Source: an uncultured Caulobacteraceae bacterium
Lineage (GTDB): Bacteria > Pseudomonadota > Alphaproteobacteria > Caulobacterales > TH1-2
Assembly (NCBI GenBank): GCA_937967425.1
Contig: CALBST010000372.1
Coordinates: 1-7,444, forward strand
DNA: 7,444 bases
Reading direction: 5' to 3'
Position 1 is the first letter of the stretch, and each line of letters starts with the position of its first letter. Made by a program: the position numbers and the translations under genes. Below, in pieces: positions 1-6,210 of this stretch. The notes beneath the pieces are model-generated. The model was not told where the DNA came from, made no database searches, and saw nothing but the letters and a program-made list of their open reading frames with translations.

Positions 1-153
1 CGCGAGCATGGCCTCGACACGATCGTCCGGCTGTTGTTTGGAGACGGCGGTGAGCGTGATGCTCTCAGGCGCGCGGCCCGATGCGGCTGCGGCTTGGGCG
101 ATGCGGCCCAGAACGGCGGCGCGCGCCGCGGCGATGTCGGAAGGAACGCTCAT
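1..153 (-). CDS. yggS: YggS/PLPBP family pyridoxal phosphate homeostasis protein (N-terminal 51 residues, cut by window edge)
   Basis: Reading the minus strand from the ATG at 153-151 gives 51 codons without a stop to the window edge. The translation has the usual start of the YggS/PROSC family: a helix with R17-I-A-Q, then SGRAPESITLTAVSKQQPDD at residues 25-44. The AVSK lysine, K39, aligns with the lysine that binds pyridoxal 5'-phosphate. Proteins of this family are cytosolic, have a single alanine-racemase-like barrel, show no known catalytic activity, and buffer or deliver PLP; they are normally about 220-240 residues, so roughly three quarters lies outside the window. No good ribosome binding site precedes the ATG. 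An in-frame extension upstream stays open for a short way but offers no better start. The start codon overlaps that of the divergent ThiE-like gene (shared CATG at 151-154), so any promoter for it must lie inside that neighbour. The family call rests on the short but typical VSK region. Confidence 0.85.
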   Translation of the reverse strand, partial: MSVPSDIAAARAAVLGRIAQAAAASGRAPESITLTAVSKQQPDDRVEAMLA

Positions 154-751
154 GCGGTCGGTCCATGGACTAGCGGCGACGGCGGCGCGGCTCAACCGCG
201 ACGCGGGCGCCCCTGCTATTCCGTCGCTGTTTTTCTTCACTGATCCGGAGCGGACGCCTGATCCCGAGGCCGTGGCGCGGCGACTGCCGCGTGGAACGGC
301 TGTTGTTTACCGGCATTTCGGCGCGGAGGGTCGCGGGCGTGTGGCGCGCAGGCTGGCGGCGCTCTGCCGGTCGCGCGGGCTGAGCTTGCTGATCGGCGGC
401 GACCCCGAACTCGCGGCGGCATGCGGCGCCGATGGCGTGCATTGGCCACAGCGGCTGATGCCGGAAGAGCGCGGCAGCGCGTTTCGGTTTGTCACAGCGG
501 CGGCGCACGACGCGGACGCGATCGCCAAAGCAAGCGCGGCGCGGCTCGATGCATGCGTGCTGAGCCCTGTCTTTCCGAGCCGCAGCGCCTCAGCCTCGCA
601 AGAGCTCGGCCTCTTTCACGCCAGCCAATTGGCGCGCGCGAGCGCCATACCGGTCATCGCGCTGGGCGGTGTGAACGCGCGCAACGCGACGCGACTCGCC
701 GGACGCGGCTTTGCCGGCGTCGCTGCCATTGATCCTTTTATCGAAGCTTAG
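152..751 (+). CDS. thiE: Thiamine phosphate synthase-like (ThiE/TenI superfamily) protein, divergent active site
   Basis: A 199-residue TIM-barrel protein of ThiE/TenI type. True ThiE joins HMP-PP and HET-P to make thiamine phosphate in the cytosol. Visible blocks in order: LFFFTDPERTPDP (26-38), VVYRHFGAEG (51-60), LLIGGDPELAAACGADGVHW (79-98), CVLSPVFPSRSAS (135-147) and IPVIALGGVNARNA (166-179), the last being the phosphate-binding glycine loop. The frame is open upstream to an ATG at 8, but the start at 152 is preferred: GGAAGGA at 139-145 lies 6 bp upstream, similarity begins just after it, and upstream sequence is coding for yggS on the other strand. Classical ThiE has Q-x-R-x-K where this has V-Y-R54-H-F, an N-D pair where this has G83-D84, and a Thr/Lys-rich PxxxTxxK loop where this has PVFPSRSAS. 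It may therefore be a TenI-like or specialised paralogue rather than the main ThiE. The gene ends tail to tail with the next gene, sharing TTAG. Confidence 0.8.
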   Translation: MRSVHGLAATAARLNRDAGAPAIPSLFFFTDPERTPDPEAVARRLPRGTAVVYRHFGAEGRGRVARRLAALCRSRGLSLLIGGDPELAAACGADGVHWPQRLMPEERGSAFRFVTAAAHDADAIAKASAARLDACVLSPVFPSRSASASQELGLFHASQLARASAIPVIALGGVNARNATRLAGRGFAGVAAIDPFIEA

Positions 752-1200
752 AAGCGGAACGCCGACTCGATCCGCACGTCGGCGCGGGGCTCATCGCCGT
801 CGCGGCGCACCGGCGCGGCGCCCGGGACCGGCGTGGTTTCCAGATTGAACTGGCCGCCAACGCTGATGTTCGGCGTGAACTGGTAGTAGGCGCCGACCGA
901 GGTCTGATCGCCGTGACCGCCGTCCGGCGCGCGTTCGATCCGCTGGGCCTCGCGAACGTCCACTGTAACGCCCCAACGCTGGTTCAGCGTCCAGGCTGGA
1001 GCGAGCAGGCCCGACTCTTCGTTGCCCGTGATGGATTCGGTCACGCCATTCGAGGTGGTGAACCTCTGGTACCAGGGTACCGCCGATTGGGTGGCTTGAG
1101 CGCTGGGCACCGGCGCGGCGACGCGTTCCTGCGCCTGCGCGACGCCGGACGTCGCCAGGATGGCGACCCCCGCGATCAGAGCTGCAGACGCTTTAGACAC
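748..1200 (-). CDS. ntrZ: Small secreted protein, candidate NtrZ-family periplasmic regulator
   Basis: A 150-residue exported protein. It starts with GTG at 1200-1198; an in-frame TAG lies 6-8 bases upstream, so no longer start exists, and AGGA sits 4 bp before the GTG. Residues 1-23 form a Sec signal peptide: K3, a hydrophobic stretch at 6-17, and V20-A-Q-A23 before the likely cut. There is no lipobox. The mature part has a Pro/Ala/Gln-rich lead, a PWYQRFTTSNGV segment (42-53), then alternating strand-like stretches (WTLNQRWGVTVDVREA, SVGAYYQFTPNISVGGQFNL) and a terminal IESAFRF ending in Phe150, which resembles an outer-membrane beta signal. I read it as NtrZ, a periplasmic protein described in Caulobacter as acting on the NtrY kinase of NtrYX. 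This rests on the general look of the sequence and on its place beside DUF3576-leuS-lptE-holA. The alternative is a small OmpA/OmpW-like surface protein; Phe150 and the paired strands favour that reading, so the symbol is tentative. Confidence 0.6.
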   Translation of the reverse strand: MSKASAALIAGVAILATSGVAQAQERVAAPVPSAQATQSAVPWYQRFTTSNGVTESITGNEESGLLAPAWTLNQRWGVTVDVREAQRIERAPDGGHGDQTSVGAYYQFTPNISVGGQFNLETTPVPGAAPVRRDGDEPRADVRIESAFRF

Positions 1201-1234
1201 GACTTCCTACCCTCAGCACCACTTTCAGCCTGCC

Positions 1235-1240
1235 AATATA
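1235..1240 (-). promoter_or_regulatory. Possible -10 element for the leftward secreted-protein gene
   Basis: On the minus strand this reads TATATT, in an otherwise GC-rich setting, about 34 bases upstream of the GTG start at 1200. That would give a 5' leader of roughly 25-30 bases. The region 16-18 bases further upstream (around CTGCGG) does not resemble a sigma-70 -35, so this is only a candidate. Confidence 0.3.
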
Positions 1241-1316
1241 ACGCAAGCCGGACTGATCCGCAGTGAACTTTAGGACACAGCTCCTGCGAATATTGAGGCG
1301 AAACCTAGGCGCAACT

Positions 1317-1325
1317 TGTGGATAA
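1317..1325 (-). promoter_or_regulatory. Perfect consensus DnaA box
   Basis: The plus strand reads TGTGGATAA, the exact reverse complement of the DnaA consensus TTATCCACA. It lies in the divergent intergenic region, 117 bp from the ntrZ start and 131 bp before the DUF3576 start, within a locally AT-rich patch. I found no second perfect copy in the window, so this is not an origin by itself. DnaA also acts as a transcription factor in alphaproteobacteria, so the site could regulate either gene or titrate DnaA. The match is seen directly; function is inferred. Confidence 0.55.
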
Positions 1326-1390
1326 ACCAATAAGGGGAGGCCGCGCCACAACATAGCCGGGTTCGCAGTGGACCCCTGGCCCCGTCCGAA

Positions 1391-1421
1391 GCCCATGATA
1401 TACGGGCGGGCGCGACGCGCC
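1391..1421. repeat. Two adjacent short inverted repeats in the leader of the DUF3576 gene
   Basis: First, GCCC-ATGATATAC-GGGC (1391-1407), with 4-bp arms around an AT-rich core that could itself be a -10 region (GATATA at 1397-1402). Second, GGCGCG-A-CGCGCC (1409-1421), a perfect 6-bp inverted repeat about one base. They lie 35-65 bp upstream of the ATG. They could be an operator over the promoter or a leader hairpin. Background GC content makes short palindromes common, so confidence is low. Confidence 0.3.
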
Positions 1422-1455
1422 GGGGATAGCGCGGACGACGGCGGAGGAACGACGA

Positions 1456-1959
1456 ATGATGCAGGCTGGGCGCACACTTCTGAAGGGCGCGATTTTCATG
1501 GTCGCGGCCGTAGCGCTGGCTGGCTGCTCGATGTTCCGCGGTGACGACAGCGGCCAATCGCGCGCTGACGACAATGCCGGCCGCGGCGGCGGCGTGACCA
1601 TCTTCGGCGGCGGCGGCAACAACCGCGGCGGCGAAGACGGCATCGGCGTCAATTCGTATCTGTGGCGGGCGTCTCTCGACACGCTGAGCTTCATGCCGCT
1701 GCAATCGGCCGACCCGTTCGGCGGCGTTATCATCACCGATTGGTACTCGGCTTCGACGACGCCGAACGAGCGCTTCAAGGCGACCGTCTACATCCTCGAC
1801 ACGCGCCTGCGCGCCGACGCGCTGAACGTCTCGATCTTCCGCCAAACCAACACGGGCGGCCAATGGACTGACGCGTCGGTCGATCCCGACACCGAGATCC
1901 AGATCGAGAACGCGATCCTGCAGCGCGCCCGCGAGCTGCGACTTAGCAACGTCCGCTAG
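1456..1959 (+). CDS. DUF3576 family lipoprotein
   Basis: A 167-residue predicted lipoprotein. Residues 8-21 are hydrophobic and lead into a lipobox, L21-A-G-C24; cleavage before C24 would give a lipid-anchored protein, and Ser at +2 predicts sorting to the outer membrane. After C24 comes a flexible, polar Gly/Asp/Asn-rich linker (about 25-62, with GGG and GGGG runs), then a compact domain from 65 on with VNSYLWRASLDTLSFMPL, ADPFGGVIITDWYS, NERFKATVYILD and LRADALNVSIFRQ. These match my memory of DUF3576 (PF12100), an alphaproteobacterial family without a known reaction. GGAGGA at 1443-1448 lies 7 bp before the first ATG. A second ATG follows at once, so the start could move by one codon. It heads the cluster with leuS, lptE and holA. 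Its pairing with lptE, also an outer-membrane lipoprotein, suggests an envelope role, but that is inference. Confidence 0.88.
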   Translation: MMQAGRTLLKGAIFMVAAVALAGCSMFRGDDSGQSRADDNAGRGGGVTIFGGGGNNRGGEDGIGVNSYLWRASLDTLSFMPLQSADPFGGVIITDWYSASTTPNERFKATVYILDTRLRADALNVSIFRQTNTGGQWTDASVDPDTEIQIENAILQRARELRLSNVR

Positions 1960-1967
1960 ACAACAAC

Positions 1968-1992
1968 GAGCGTTTGCAGTCTTAAAACGCTC
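1968..1992 (+). promoter_or_regulatory. Stem-loop between the DUF3576 gene and leuS
   Basis: GAGCGTTT (1968-1975) and AAACGCTC (1985-1992) form a perfect 8-bp stem around a 9-base loop. It begins 8 bases after the DUF3576 stop and ends 23 bases before the leuS ATG. No T-run follows, so it is not a standard intrinsic terminator. It may be an RNA-processing or stability hairpin within the operon transcript, or a partial attenuator controlling leuS. No leader peptide with leucine codons is present. Confidence 0.45.
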
Positions 1993-2015
1993 CAACGAAC
2001 GGGGCGTGAGTAAGT

Positions 2016-4658
2016 ATGTCGTCCAGGTACAATCATCGCGAAGTCGAGCCGAAGTGGCGCGAGCGTTGGGCCGCCGCCGGCATCGATCGCGCGCTTTCGC
2101 CCGATGAAGCGAAGGGCAAGAAGAAGGCCTATGTGCTCGAGATGTTTCCGTACCCGTCGGGACGGATTCATGTCGGCCACTCGCGCAATTACACGATGGG
2201 CGATGTCATCGCCCGCTTCCGCCGCTCGAACGGCTACAATGTGCTGCATCCGATGGGCTGGGACGCGTTCGGCCTGCCGGCGGAGAACGCAGCCATCGAG
2301 CGCGGCATCCATCCCAAGGGCTGGACCTACGATAATATCGCGGCGATGCGCGAGCAGCTGAAGCTGCTGGGCCTGATGATCGATTGGTCGCGCGAACTCG
2401 CGACCTGCGATGCGAGCTACTACAAGCACCAGCAAGCGATGTTCCTGGCCTTCTGGAAGAAGGGCCTCGTCTATCGCAAGAAGCAGAAAGTGAACTGGGA
2501 TCCGGTCGACAACACCGTGCTCGCCAACGAGCAGGTGGTGGACGGCAAGGGCTGGCGCTCCGGCGCGCCGGTTGAGACGCGCGAGCTTGAGCAATGGATG
2601 TTCAAGGTCACCGCGTATGCGGAAGATCTGCTGGCTGCGATCGAGAAGCTGGAGAAGTGGCCGGACAAAGTCCGGCTGATGCAGACGAACTGGATCGGCA
2701 AAAGCCAGGGCGCGAAAATCTGGTGGGACATCGTCGAGGCGCCCAGTTTCCTGCCGCCCTCACCTCCGGGCGAGCCGAACCACGCGCGCGATCCGATCGA
2801 AGTTTACACCACGCGGCCAGACACCCTGTTCGGCGCGAGCTTCCTGGCGCTGGCGCCGGATCATCCGCTGACCAAAGCGATCGCCGAGCACAATCCGGCG
2901 GTGGCGAAGTTCATCGAAGAGTGCGCACACCTCGGAACTTCCGAGGCGGATATCGAAAAGGCCCCGAAATTCGGCGTGGATTTGGGTGTTCGCGTGCGCC
3001 ACCCGTTCGATCCGAATTGGATTTTGCCGGTTTGGGGCGCGAACTTCGTGCTCTCGACCTACGGCACGGGCGCGATCTTCGGCTCGCCCGCCGGCGATCA
3101 GCGCGACCTCGATTTCGCGAACAAGTACAAGCTGCCGTTCAAGCCGGTGGTGCTGCCGCCAGGCGCTGATCCAGCGACGCATACGATCACGACCGAAGCG
3201 TTCACCGATGACGGCGTCATCTATAACTCGCAATTCCTAGACGGCTTGAGCACGCGCGACGCGATCAAGACTGCGATTGCCGAGCTGGTGAAGCTGGGCA
3301 AAGGCGAAGCGACGACGCAATGGCGCCTGCGCGATTGGGGCGTTTCACGCCAGCGCTATTGGGGCTGCCCGATTCCGGCGATCCATTGCGCGAAATGCGG
3401 CGTCGTGCCGGCGCCGGAAGACAGCCTGCCGATCAGGCTGCCGGAAGACGTCACGTTCGATAAGGACAAGCCAGGCAATCCGTTGGATCGCCATCCGACG
3501 TGGAAGCACACGACGTGCCCGACCTGCAACGGCCCAGCCACGCGTGAGACCGACACGCTCGATACATTTGTCGATTCGAGCTGGTACTTCGCGCGCTTCA
3601 CCGATCCGAACAACGAAAGCGCGCCGTTCGACAAGAAGCTGGCGAGCTATTGGCTGCCGGTAGATCAATATGTCGGCGGCGTCGAGCACGCGGTGTTGCA
3701 CTTGCTGTATGCCCGCTTTTTCACGCGCGGCATGCGCGATTGCGGGCTGCTGGACGGGCCGGCGGACGGCGAGCCGTTCCGCAGTCTGTTCACGCAGGGC
3801 ATGGTCGTTCACGAGACCTACAAGTCTGCCTCCGGCGCGTGGCTGCTGCCGGAAGAGACGGATGTTAAAGATGGAAAGCGCTTCGAGTTGAAAGGCGGCG
3901 CGGCGGTTGAAGTCGGCGCCATCGAGAAGATGTCGAAGTCGAAGAAGAACGTCGTCGATCTCGACGCGTTCGTTAACGATTACGGCGCCGACGTCGCACG
4001 CTGGTTCGTGCTCAGCGATTCACCTCCGGAGCGCGACGTCGAGTGGACAGCCTCGGGCGTCAAAGGTTCATGGAACTATGTGCAGCGTGTTTGGACGCTA
4101 ACGGAGGCGCACGGTAGGCCTGCGCCGAAGCCAGGCGCTCAAGCGCCTGCGGCGGCAAACGAAGGTGAAGCGCTGGCGCTGCGCCAGCTCGCGCATCGGG
4201 CCATCCAAAGCGTCACCGACGATATCGAAAACTTCCGCTTCAACGTCGCGGTCGCGCGCTGCTACGAGCTGGTCAACGCGATCGCCAAGCTGAAAGGCGA
4301 TGACGAAGGCGCCGTGTTCGCGCGCGGCGAAGCGTTGCGCATTCTGGCGCAGCTGATCTCCCCCTTCATGCCGCACCTGGCGGAAGAGTGCTGGGAGACG
4401 CTGGGCGGCGAGGGCTTTGTCGCAACCGCGCCCTGGCCGGTGGCCGATCCGGCTTTGGCGGCGCGCAATACGGTGACGCTGCCAATCCAGGTGAACGGCA
4501 AGAAACGTGCTGAAATCGAAGCGCCGAAGGGCGCCGCCGAGGCCGATGTGCGCGAGTTGGCGCTGCAACATGCGGCCGTGAAACCCTTTTTGGAGGGTGT
4601 TACCGTCCGCAAGGTGATTGTCGTTACCGATAGGATCGTCAATATCGTCGCCAACTGA
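2016..4658 (+). CDS. leuS: Leucyl-tRNA synthetase
   Basis: A complete 880-residue class Ia cytosolic enzyme (E. coli has 860) that charges tRNA-Leu with leucine using ATP. HIGH motif: H52-V-G-H55 after [11 protein letters not shown]1 editing domain: [13 protein letters not shown] begins at Y264, and [15 protein letters not shown] covers the second editing motif. Zinc-domain cysteines: C458/C461 (CAKC) and C501/C504 (CPTC). Catalytic core: [13 protein letters not shown] and [23 protein letters not shown] loop: K638-M-S-K-S642. An Ala/Pro-rich linker near 695-710 leads to the anticodon-binding domain, and the C-terminal tRNA-binding domain ends in [12 protein letters not shown]. The ATG at 2016 fits the usual [14 protein letters not shown] start, but the ribosome binding site is poor (GGGGCGTGAG at 2001-2010). 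The editing block has Gly360 where I expect His before the conserved Asp. It lies 56 bp after the DUF3576 gene and 20 bp before lptE. Confidence 0.98.
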   Translation: MSSRYNHREVEPKWRERWAAAGIDRALSPDEAKGKKKAYVLEMFPYPSGRIHVGHSRNYTMGDVIARFRRSNGYNVLHPMGWDAFGLPAENAAIERGIHPKGWTYDNIAAMREQLKLLGLMIDWSRELATCDASYYKHQQAMFLAFWKKGLVYRKKQKVNWDPVDNTVLANEQVVDGKGWRSGAPVETRELEQWMFKVTAYAEDLLAAIEKLEKWPDKVRLMQTNWIGKSQGAKIWWDIVEAPSFLPPSPPGEPNHARDPIEVYTTRPDTLFGASFLALAPDHPLTKAIAEHNPAVAKFIEECAHLGTSEADIEKAPKFGVDLGVRVRHPFDPNWILPVWGANFVLSTYGTGAIFGSPAGDQRDLDFANKYKLPFKPVVLPPGADPATHTITTEAFTDDGVIYNSQFLDGLSTRDAIKTAIAELVKLGKGEATTQWRLRDWGVSRQRYWGCPIPAIHCAKCGVVPAPEDSLPIRLPEDVTFDKDKPGNPLDRHPTWKHTTCPTCNGPATRETDTLDTFVDSSWYFARFTDPNNESAPFDKKLASYWLPVDQYVGGVEHAVLHLLYARFFTRGMRDCGLLDGPADGEPFRSLFTQGMVVHETYKSASGAWLLPEETDVKDGKRFELKGGAAVEVGAIEKMSKSKKNVVDLDAFVNDYGADVARWFVLSDSPPERDVEWTASGVKGSWNYVQRVWTLTEAHGRPAPKPGAQAPAAANEGEALALRQLAHRAIQSVTDDIENFRFNVAVARCYELVNAIAKLKGDDEGAVFARGEALRILAQLISPFMPHLAEECWETLGGEGFVATAPWPVADPALAARNTVTLPIQVNGKKRAEIEAPKGAAEADVRELALQHAAVKPFLEGVTVRKVIVVTDRIVNIVAN

Positions 4659-4678
4659 TTGCGGCGGAGAAACCCCTG

Positions 4679-5161
4679 ATGCGCGTATTGATTGCGAGCC
4701 TTGCGCTTCTCCTGGCGGCCTGTGGCTTCCAGCCCATGTACGCGCCTGGCGATGGCGCCAATGCGATCGGGCCGGTGCAGATCGCGGAGATCGAAGGCAA
4801 AGCCGGACATGTGCTGCGCACGGAGCTCTCGCGCATCCTCGCGGTCGAGAATGACGGATCGCCACCGGCAAACCTCGAAATCACCCTGACCGAGCAAGTC
4901 ACCCCACTCGGCATCCGCCGCGACGAATCGGCGACGCGCGCCGAACTACGGCTGACCGCGAACTACATTCTGACGCCGGCGCAAGCTGGCGCGCGCGTCA
5001 TGCGCGGTTCGGTGTTCACGGTGGTGAACTACGATATCCCGACCGCCGCGTTCGGCGAAATCGCCGCGCAGGACGACGCCCGTGAACGCGCCGCCGAGAC
5101 GATGGCTCAACGCTTCCGCGCTGAACTCGCGCTGCGCATCGCGCAAGCGCGCCAAGGCTAG
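4679..5161 (+). CDS. lptE: LPS assembly lipoprotein LptE
   Basis: A 160-residue lipoprotein. LptE plugs the LptD barrel in the outer membrane, and the pair inserts lipopolysaccharide into the outer leaflet. The signal peptide is short: R2, a hydrophobic stretch 3-12, and lipobox L12-A-A-C15 followed by GFQPMYA, the classic LptE start. The rest is the small alpha/beta domain, with a strand-rich middle (NLEITLTEQVTPLG, AELRLTANYIL, GSVFTVVNYDIP) and a closing helix (ARERAAETMAQRFRAELALRIAQA), the usual order for alphaproteobacterial LptE. GGAG at 4666-4669 lies 9 bp before the ATG. It sits between leuS and holA, 20 bp after the former and 3 bp before the latter, as in many proteobacteria, and that placement is strong independent support. 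Confidence 0.93.
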   Translation: MRVLIASLALLLAACGFQPMYAPGDGANAIGPVQIAEIEGKAGHVLRTELSRILAVENDGSPPANLEITLTEQVTPLGIRRDESATRAELRLTANYILTPAQAGARVMRGSVFTVVNYDIPTAAFGEIAAQDDARERAAETMAQRFRAELALRIAQARQG

Positions 5162-5164
5162 GAC

Positions 5165-6193
5165 GTGGCCCAACTCAAAGGCGCCTCCATCCGGCGCTTC
5201 CTCGATAAGCCGGACAAAAGTGTCCGAGCTGTTCTTCTCTATGGTCCGAATGAGAGTTTCGCGCATGAGGCCGCGCAGAAGCTTTCAGCCTGGGCGCTCG
5301 GCAAGTCCGACGATCCCTACGCGATCACCAAGCTCAGTGAAGATGAAATCAAGCGCGATAGCGCCAAGCTCGCCGATGCGTTGGCGGCGCAATCGCTGCT
5401 TGGCGGCCCAACGATCGTGTGGGCGCGGATCAGCGGCAAGGGTGCGGATGGCGCCATCCTGGATGCGCTCGCCGGCATCGAACGCGGTGAGCCGAGCGGG
5501 TATCTGATCGTCGAGGCCGGCGATCTCGGCGGTTCAGTGGAACTCGTGAAGAAATTCGGCGCGGCGACAAACGCCGCCGTCATCGCGTTCTACGAGGAGA
5601 CCGACGCCGAGCGCGCCGTCTATGCCAAGGCGCTGGCGAAGGAGCTTGGCATCCCGTTCGATCGCGACGCCGAAGATTATTTCCTCGCCACCCTGCCCCC
5701 CGATCGGGGCCTTGCGCGGCAAGAGATCGAAAAGCTGGCGCTCTATGCGCATGGCCTCGGGCGCAATGTCAGTGTGGAAGACCTTGAGGCGCTGATGGCC
5801 GCCGAAGCCGAGAGCGCGCTCGACGCGGCGAGCCTCGCGGCGGCGCAAGGCAAGGCAGCGCAAGCGGTGGAATCACTGGCGCGGATCGATGCGCTCTCAG
5901 GTGTCTCGGCATTACGCGCTTTATTGCGGCGGCTGCATCAGCTGCGCGAAGCGCGGACCTTGATCGATGGCGGCATGAGTTCAGACGAAGCGATCGCAAA
6001 GCTGCGGCCGCCCGTGTTCTGGAAGGAGCGCGACGCGGTCGCGGCGCAAGCGCGGCTGTGGACCGCGAAAAAGCTCAACGCAGCTTACGATGTGCTCTGG
6101 ACCGCCGAAATGCGCAGCAAAACCGCCGGCGCGCCGCAGGAGCTGATCGCGGCGGATGCGTACCGGAGCGTGGCGAAGCTGGTGGGTGGCTGA
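5165..6193 (+). CDS. holA: DNA polymerase III subunit delta
   Basis: A 342-residue protein, the normal length for HolA. Delta is the wrench of the clamp loader: it opens the DnaN sliding clamp so that it can be placed on primed DNA. The first domain carries VLLYGPNE (23-30), a degenerate P-loop that does not bind ATP in delta. LPPDRGLARQEIEKLALYAHG (starting at L177) is the typical alphaproteobacterial block at the second AAA+ subdomain. The C-terminal collar helices contain LRALLRRLHQLREAR and PPVFWKERDAVAAQARLW. The start is GTG at 5165, 3 bp after the lptE stop; AAGG at 5154-5157, inside the end of lptE, is 7 bp upstream, so translation is probably coupled to lptE. MAQLKG is a normal family start. 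A 6-bp hairpin lies early in the gene (5211-5226). Confidence 0.95.
   Translation: MAQLKGASIRRFLDKPDKSVRAVLLYGPNESFAHEAAQKLSAWALGKSDDPYAITKLSEDEIKRDSAKLADALAAQSLLGGPTIVWARISGKGADGAILDALAGIERGEPSGYLIVEAGDLGGSVELVKKFGAATNAAVIAFYEETDAERAVYAKALAKELGIPFDRDAEDYFLATLPPDRGLARQEIEKLALYAHGLGRNVSVEDLEALMAAEAESALDAASLAAAQGKAAQAVESLARIDALSGVSALRALLRRLHQLREARTLIDGGMSSDEAIAKLRPPVFWKERDAVAAQARLWTAKKLNAAYDVLWTAEMRSKTAGAPQELIAADAYRSVAKLVGG
5211..5226 (+). repeat. Small perfect hairpin inside the 5' end of holA
   Basis: CGGACA-AAAG-TGTCCG forms a 6-bp stem with a 4-base loop, about 46 bases after the GTG start of holA (codons 16-21). With a one-base bulge it can extend by three pairs (AGC/GCT). It could influence ribosome progress or mRNA stability, but short coding palindromes also arise by chance. 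Confidence 0.3.
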
Positions 6194-6210
6194 GCCGCCT
6201 GCGATAGCAC

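Larger units (their letters stand above)
1201..1455. promoter_or_regulatory. Divergent intergenic region between candidate ntrZ and the DUF3576 lipoprotein gene
   Basis: This is the longest non-coding stretch in the window. It must hold the promoters for two diverging transcripts: the leftward secreted-protein gene and the rightward DUF3576-leuS-lptE-holA cluster. The half near ntrZ is more AT-rich than its surroundings (CAATATAA near 1234-1241, AATATT at 1289-1294, GTGGATAAACCAATAA near 1318-1333). The half near DUF3576 is GC-rich with short inverted repeats. It contains one perfect DnaA box. I found no TTAA-N7-TTAA CtrA site, no GANTC CcrM methylation site, and no clear TTGACA-type -35 on either strand. 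Longer overlapping open frames on the minus strand look like chance and show no recognisable protein. Confidence 0.7.

Noticed and set aside
8..151. A 48-residue N-terminal extension of the ThiE-like protein from an ATG at 8
   Set aside because: The same DNA encodes the conserved start of YggS on the minus strand, and a good ribosome binding site precedes the ATG at 152.
764..1038. Three GANTC sites (764, 1013, 1034) as a CcrM/GcrA regulatory cluster
   Set aside because: All lie inside the ntrZ-like coding region, not near a promoter; other GANTC sites are scattered in coding DNA too.
1270..1995. Long minus-strand open frames across the intergenic region and the DUF3576 gene
   Set aside because: Arg/Ala-rich translations without recognisable motifs, antisense to a well-supported lipoprotein gene; typical chance frames in GC-rich DNA.
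1982..1996. TTAA at 1982 as half of a CtrA site
   Set aside because: No second TTAA follows at the 7-base spacing; the bases are explained by the stem-loop.
2660..2676. Hairpin CCGGAC-AAA-GTCCGG in leuS
   Set aside because: It falls in a conserved LeuRS coding stretch (WPDKVRLM), so codon constraint explains it sufficiently.
4098..4897. Long minus-strand open frames (257 and 211 residues) opposite the end of leuS and the start of lptE
   Set aside because: They lie opposite conserved LeuRS and LptE coding sequence, have no family features, and arise from high GC codon use.
5698..5709. 12-bp palindrome CCCCGATCGGGG in holA
   Set aside because: It encodes the conserved LPPDRG motif of HolA; no sign of a separate function.
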